Notes under the pieces: generated by a model
Databases searched by the model: none
Told to the model about the DNA's origin: nothing
What the model saw: the letters and a program-made list of their open reading frames with translations, nothing else
From: Comamonadaceae bacterium
Lineage (GTDB): Bacteria; Pseudomonadota; Gammaproteobacteria; Burkholderiales; Burkholderiaceae
Reading direction: 5' to 3'
Assembly (NCBI GenBank): GCA_947374535.1
Contig: CANCCJ010000014.1
Location: forward strand, 1 to 46,557
Length of the DNA: 46,557 nucleotides
In this document: in pieces, positions 42,825-46,557 of the stretch
Position numbering within the stretch: the stretch's first letter is position 1
How the letters are laid out: each line of letters opens with the position of its first letter
Program-made: the position numbers and the translations under genes

Positions 42825-42866
42825 CAAACCTTACTCAAGTCTGACGCCAGACATTTAAGGATTTCT

Positions 42867-43250
42867 ATGACCACATTCGTTAACCTCAGCTACACCACCA
42901 GCCACCCCGGCGTGACTCGCTTTGAGCGCGCTTACGCATCGGGCAAAAACTTGGTTCAACGCCTACAACAAGAAAGCACTTACGCCGCTATTTTGTTGAT
43001 GTTCGGCGCGTTGAGCCTCATCGCGTCGATCTACGACATCGTGGACGCCTCGCAAGAAGGCCAAGAGCTGGGCGCTTGGGTGGTTTTGTGGGCCGCCATT
43101 TTGGTGTCTTTGGTGGTTTGCGGTAAGTACTGCAAGCGTCAATTCGTGGCATGGCTCAAGGCCGACCGCGAAGCCCGTATGTGGGACCACGCCTTGACCG
43201 ACTACCGTGTGATGGCCGACATCCGATTCGCCAAAGATCGCAGCGAATAA
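42867..43250 (+). CDS. Small hypothetical membrane protein with two helices
   Basis: 127 aa. Two membrane segments (about residues 39-56, AILLMFGALSLIASIYDI, and 70-91, LGAWVVLWAAILVSLVVCG) are linked by a short acidic loop; both termini are charged and probably cytoplasmic (CKRQFVAWLKADREARMWDHAL). AAGGA precedes the ATG with good spacing. I do not recognise the family. It has its own promoter region (see 42808) and converges on the DUF2145 gene with a three-base gap. Confidence 0.8.
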   Translation: MTTFVNLSYTTSHPGVTRFERAYASGKNLVQRLQQESTYAAILLMFGALSLIASIYDIVDASQEGQELGAWVVLWAAILVSLVVCGKYCKRQFVAWLKADREARMWDHALTDYRVMADIRFAKDRSE

Positions 43251-43253
43251 ACA

Positions 43254-44066
43254 TCAATTTGGATATATCGTTTTGACGCTTGAGCCTGCGTCGTACTTCT
43301 GAAAATAGTCGACAAGTCGCTCAAACGTCGCGGTCTCAGGTGCGCCAGGTTGGTCTGAAATAGACACCTCGGCTTTAAACAGCACCCCCATTAGCAATTT
43401 GAAGGCGCTCACCTTTACAGGCTGCGCCACGAAATGCGCTTTCTCTTGCGCCTTAATCACGCGAATGTCACTGGTTTGGTAGATCGCGGCGTTCACCACA
43501 TCCAACACAAACTCCGTGCAGTTTTGCCGCCCCAGCGTATAGGGATTGGCAATGATGGAGTACTCACGCTGGTGCAGCTGCGCGTAGGTGGGTGATGCAA
43601 TGACCTTGAGCAATTTGGCTTGCAACTCGGGCGATGGAATGATCAACCCCGACTCCAGCGTGACCACGCCTTTGAAAAAATCGGCGGGGTCATCTTGAAC
43701 CAGTTCGCTTTGATCCGGATGGGCATCTAGCTGATACAAGTTTTGCATGACATAGCCCATGGACTTTTTGCCATTGGCATCCGTCTTTTCCTCAGCGACG
43801 GCAAACGCAACATGCGTGAAATGCATCCCCTCTGGCAGCTCTGACAAGGGGCGCCCCATCCTAGCGACGATGGCCACCCGAGCGCCCGTGCCAATCAGCG
43901 TGTGTTCTACCTTCTGGGAAAAGGCACGGATCTGCTCAGGCTTGAAGTGGACGACCTGCGACGGGGACGCACTATTCGAGCTAAACCCTTGAGCCAGCGC
44001 CAGAACGGTGATGAGCAGCCCAGAACAAATAGCCGCTACCACGCGTGTTGAGAGCCTCTTGTACAT
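43254..44066 (-). CDS. DUF2145-like exported protein, possible permuted papain-fold hydrolase
   Basis: 270 aa with a signal peptide (about residues 1-26). The pattern GARVAIVARMGRP...PEGMHFTHVAFAV, QNLYQLD...SELVQDDPADFF, and YSIIANPYTLGRQNCTEFVLDVV resembles DUF2145 proteins. H82 or H85 in the early strand and C183 in QNCTEF resemble the His-then-Cys order of circularly permuted NlpC/P60 (YiiX-like) enzymes, so a periplasmic hydrolase or acyltransferase role is conceivable, but this is inference. A strong AAGGAGGT lies five bases before the ATG, so good expression is likely. Confidence 0.7.
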   Translation of the reverse strand: MYKRLSTRVVAAICSGLLITVLALAQGFSSNSASPSQVVHFKPEQIRAFSQKVEHTLIGTGARVAIVARMGRPLSELPEGMHFTHVAFAVAEEKTDANGKKSMGYVMQNLYQLDAHPDQSELVQDDPADFFKGVVTLESGLIIPSPELQAKLLKVIASPTYAQLHQREYSIIANPYTLGRQNCTEFVLDVVNAAIYQTSDIRVIKAQEKAHFVAQPVKVSAFKLLMGVLFKAEVSISDQPGAPETATFERLVDYFQKYDAGSSVKTIYPN

Positions 44067-44097
44067 CTCACACCTCCTTCAACCCGCACTCACCATC

Positions 44098-44139
44098 GCC
44101 TATGCCTCAGCGAGTGACTGCTGAAGACAAAGCATAGGC
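44098..44139. repeat. Nested inverted repeat between DUF2145 gene and groES
   Basis: GCCTATGC (44098-44105) pairs with GCATAGGC (44132-44139), and inside it TCAGC (44107-44111) pairs with GCTGA (44120-44124). Together they form a 42-base two-tier stem-loop starting 32 bases before the DUF2145 start. No T-run follows on either strand, so it is not an obvious terminator. Confidence 0.5.
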
Positions 44140-44230
44140 CTCCTGCAGCGCAAAGCAACAAATTCACCGCAATTAATTGAAACTAATTAATTTAACAAGC
44201 AGTTCAGAAGGTCTGATTCATTTTTAGCTC

Positions 44231-44257
44231 TTGAAATCCACCGAGATGGCCTAAAAT
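44231..44257 (+). promoter_or_regulatory. Probable groESL promoter
   Basis: TTGAAA (44231-44236; with a preceding C it also reads CTTGAAA as in heat-shock sigma-32 promoters) and TAAAAT (44252-44257) are separated by 15 bases. The -10 box abuts the CIRCE operator, so HrcA bound there would block transcription. Spacing is shorter than ideal for sigma-70 and the -10 does not match the sigma-32 consensus, hence moderate confidence. Confidence 0.5.
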
Positions 44258-44283
44258 TAGCACTCAATGGCAGGGAGTGCTAA
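44257..44283. promoter_or_regulatory. CIRCE operator (HrcA-binding site)
   Basis: TTAGCACTC, nine bases, GAGTGCTAA: a perfect match to the CIRCE inverted repeat recognised by the heat-shock repressor HrcA. It lies about 80 bases before the groES ATG, over the probable transcription start. hrcA itself is not in the window. Confidence 0.97.
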
Positions 44284-44307
44284 CAGCGCCCTGCCAGTGG
44301 TTAATCG

Positions 44308-44327
44308 GCGTCCACACCTGTGGGCGC
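44308..44327 (+). promoter_or_regulatory. Stem-loop in the groES mRNA leader
   Basis: GCGTCCACA and TGTGGGCGC pair over up to nine positions (one T-G wobble) around a tiny loop, 37 bases before the groES start codon and downstream of CIRCE. It would form at the 5' end of the transcript and could protect it or influence translation. It is visible in sequence; its role is untested. Confidence 0.45.
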
Positions 44328-44364
44328 TTTGCTTTCAAACCCTTAGTTCCTATTTGGAGATGCA

Positions 44365-44652
44365 ATGAAACTTCGTCCTCTCGGCGACCGCGTGATCGTT
44401 AAACGTATCGAAAGCGAAACAAAGACTGCCTCAGGCATCGTCATTCCTGATTCAGCTGCTGAAAAGCCAGATCAAGGTGAAGTCTTGGCTGTAGGCCCAG
44501 GCAAGACCAATGACAAAGGCGAGACCAAAGCTTTGACCGTGAAAGTCGGCGACCGCGTGTTGTTCGGCAAGTACAGCGGCCAAACCGTCAAGGTGGCAGG
44601 CGACGAACTGTTGGTCATGAAAGAAGAAGACCTGTTCGCGGTCGTGGAATAA
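44365..44652 (+). CDS. groES: Co-chaperonin GroES
   Basis: 95-aa heptameric lid of the GroEL chaperonin. It opens [31 protein letters not shown], the conserved beta-barrel start with the mobile loop ([10 protein letters not shown]), and contains [17 protein letters not shown] and the ending [17 protein letters not shown] precedes the ATG. It is the first gene of the operon under CIRCE control. Confidence 0.98.
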   Translation: MKLRPLGDRVIVKRIESETKTASGIVIPDSAAEKPDQGEVLAVGPGKTNDKGETKALTVKVGDRVLFGKYSGQTVKVAGDELLVMKEEDLFAVVE

Positions 44653-44659
44653 CTTGCGG

Positions 44660-44700
44660 GACAGACCCAACGGACGCGCGTAGCGCCCGTTCGCTCTGTC
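44660..44700 (+). promoter_or_regulatory. Intercistronic stem-loop between groES and groEL
   Basis: GACAGA (44660-44665) pairs with TCTGTC (44695-44700), enclosing ACGGACGC (44670-44677) against GCGCCCGT (44683-44690) with one mismatch. The structure has no trailing T-run, so it is not a terminator. It may stabilise or process the groESL mRNA. A 13-base palindrome TTAACCCGGTTAA (44720-44732) follows next to the groEL ribosome-binding site. Confidence 0.5.
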
Positions 44701-44732
44701 TTCAACTGATTAAATAAATTTAACCCGGTTAA

Positions 44733-46394
<1,662 letters not shown>

Positions 46395-46438
46395 TTGCCT
46401 CGCTGCTTTGCCTGAGCACTTCGGTGCTCTTGCCAAAC

Positions 46439-46474
46439 AAAAAAGCCCCGTAATTACTTGCGGGGCTTTTTTTC
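46439..46474. terminator. Intrinsic terminator after groEL
   Basis: AAAAGCCCCG (46441-46450) and CGGGGCTTTT (46461-46470) form a ten-pair stem with a ten-base loop, followed by TTT and preceded by A's. It ends the groESL transcript and, being symmetrical, could also stop a convergent transcript from the right. Confidence 0.92.
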
Positions 46475-46475
46475 G

Positions 46476-46556
46476 TCAGAACAGATCTAATGCTGAATCT
46501 CTCTGATCGTCCAAAGCGTGAGCGAATGGGCTGGCTACGAGGCGATTTTCTGGCGC
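46476..46556 (-). CDS. Possible 3' end of a convergent gene (partial, uncertain)
   Basis: On the minus strand a frame open from the window edge reads APENRLVASPFAHAL and then DDQRDSALDLF before a TGA at 46478-46476, just before the shared terminator. Its position, ending where a gene converging on groEL should end, is the main support. 26 residues are too few to identify. A plus-strand frame from an ATG at 46490 is also open to the edge, so this call is weak. Confidence 0.25.
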   Translation of the reverse strand, partial: APENRLVASPFAHALDDQRDSALDLF

Positions 46557-46557
46557 G

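Larger units (their letters stand above)
42604..42866. other. AT-rich divergent intergenic region
   Basis: 263 bases, far richer in A/T than the surrounding genes, between the divergent outer-membrane protein and two-helix membrane protein genes. It contains no open frame of note. It carries a leader hairpin (42645-42670), an inverted repeat ATTACA/TGTAAT (42698-42703, 42712-42717), runs of TTAATAATTAATAATA and a palindrome with a -10 box (42808-42824). It is best explained as two promoters with control sites. Confidence 0.8.

Noticed and set aside
42604..42866. AT-rich gap as a replication origin or a mobile-element remnant
   Set aside because: No DnaA-box array, no terminal repeats, no transposase fragment; two divergent promoters explain it well enough.

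Overview
The window looks like a chromosomal segment of a betaproteobacterium, most likely Burkholderiales/Comamonadaceae (Limnohabitans- or Rhodoferax-like). This is inferred from the gene content and order: a gspC / gspGHIJKLMN-DEF type II secretion locus, a DUF6279 lipoprotein and a CIRCE-controlled groESL operon. Coding density is very high, with many ATGA-type overlaps. I see no rRNA, tRNA, CRISPR, prophage or insertion sequence, and no gene-free stretch longer than 300 bases.

Layout. 1-1305 is the 3' part of ilvA. 1320-12339 encodes a nearly complete type II secretion system: a short gspC faces away from an eleven-gene run gspG-H-I-J-K-L-M-N-D-E-F. A 5'-nucleotidase and an SbmA-like ABC exporter/importer (to 15108) follow in the same direction with gaps of only 3-6 bases. 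15105-23392 holds mostly housekeeping and poorly known genes: queC, a YggT protein, a lipocalin, a DMT transporter, a small HNH protein, a short malic enzyme, an MFS transporter, an RlmI-like methyltransferase, a YkgJ-type cysteine-cluster protein, a DUF3820 protein, an unknown protein and a SET-domain protein.

23423-38469 is an amino-sugar region. glmS and glmU, the biosynthetic enzymes, sit at its two edges. Between them is a catabolic and uptake set for N-acetylglucosamine or a related sugar. On the minus strand are a solute-binding protein, two permeases, an MsmK/UgpC-type ATPase, a BadF-type GlcNAc kinase and a SIS-domain deaminase (NagB-II type); nagA is next to glmU. On the plus strand, divergent from the ABC operon, a second solute-binding protein (glucose-binding GtsA/GltB type) is followed by an OmpR-type response regulator and a histidine kinase. 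I read this as a sugar-sensing three-component module that may control the divergent uptake operon. The intergenic region carries two different inverted repeats, one next to each solute-binding gene. The kinase has an unusual H-box (His-Gly instead of His-Asp/Glu). This region is the best candidate for an undescribed regulatory system.

38468-44066 contains a DUF6279 lipoprotein, 5-formyltetrahydrofolate cyclo-ligase, an Slt-type lytic transglycosylase, an outer-membrane beta-barrel protein, a small two-helix membrane protein and a DUF2145 protein whose His/Cys arrangement suggests a circularly permuted papain-like fold. 44257-46474 is the groES-groEL operon with a perfect CIRCE operator and a strong intrinsic terminator. 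All functional assignments come from reading protein motifs by eye; no database search was possible.
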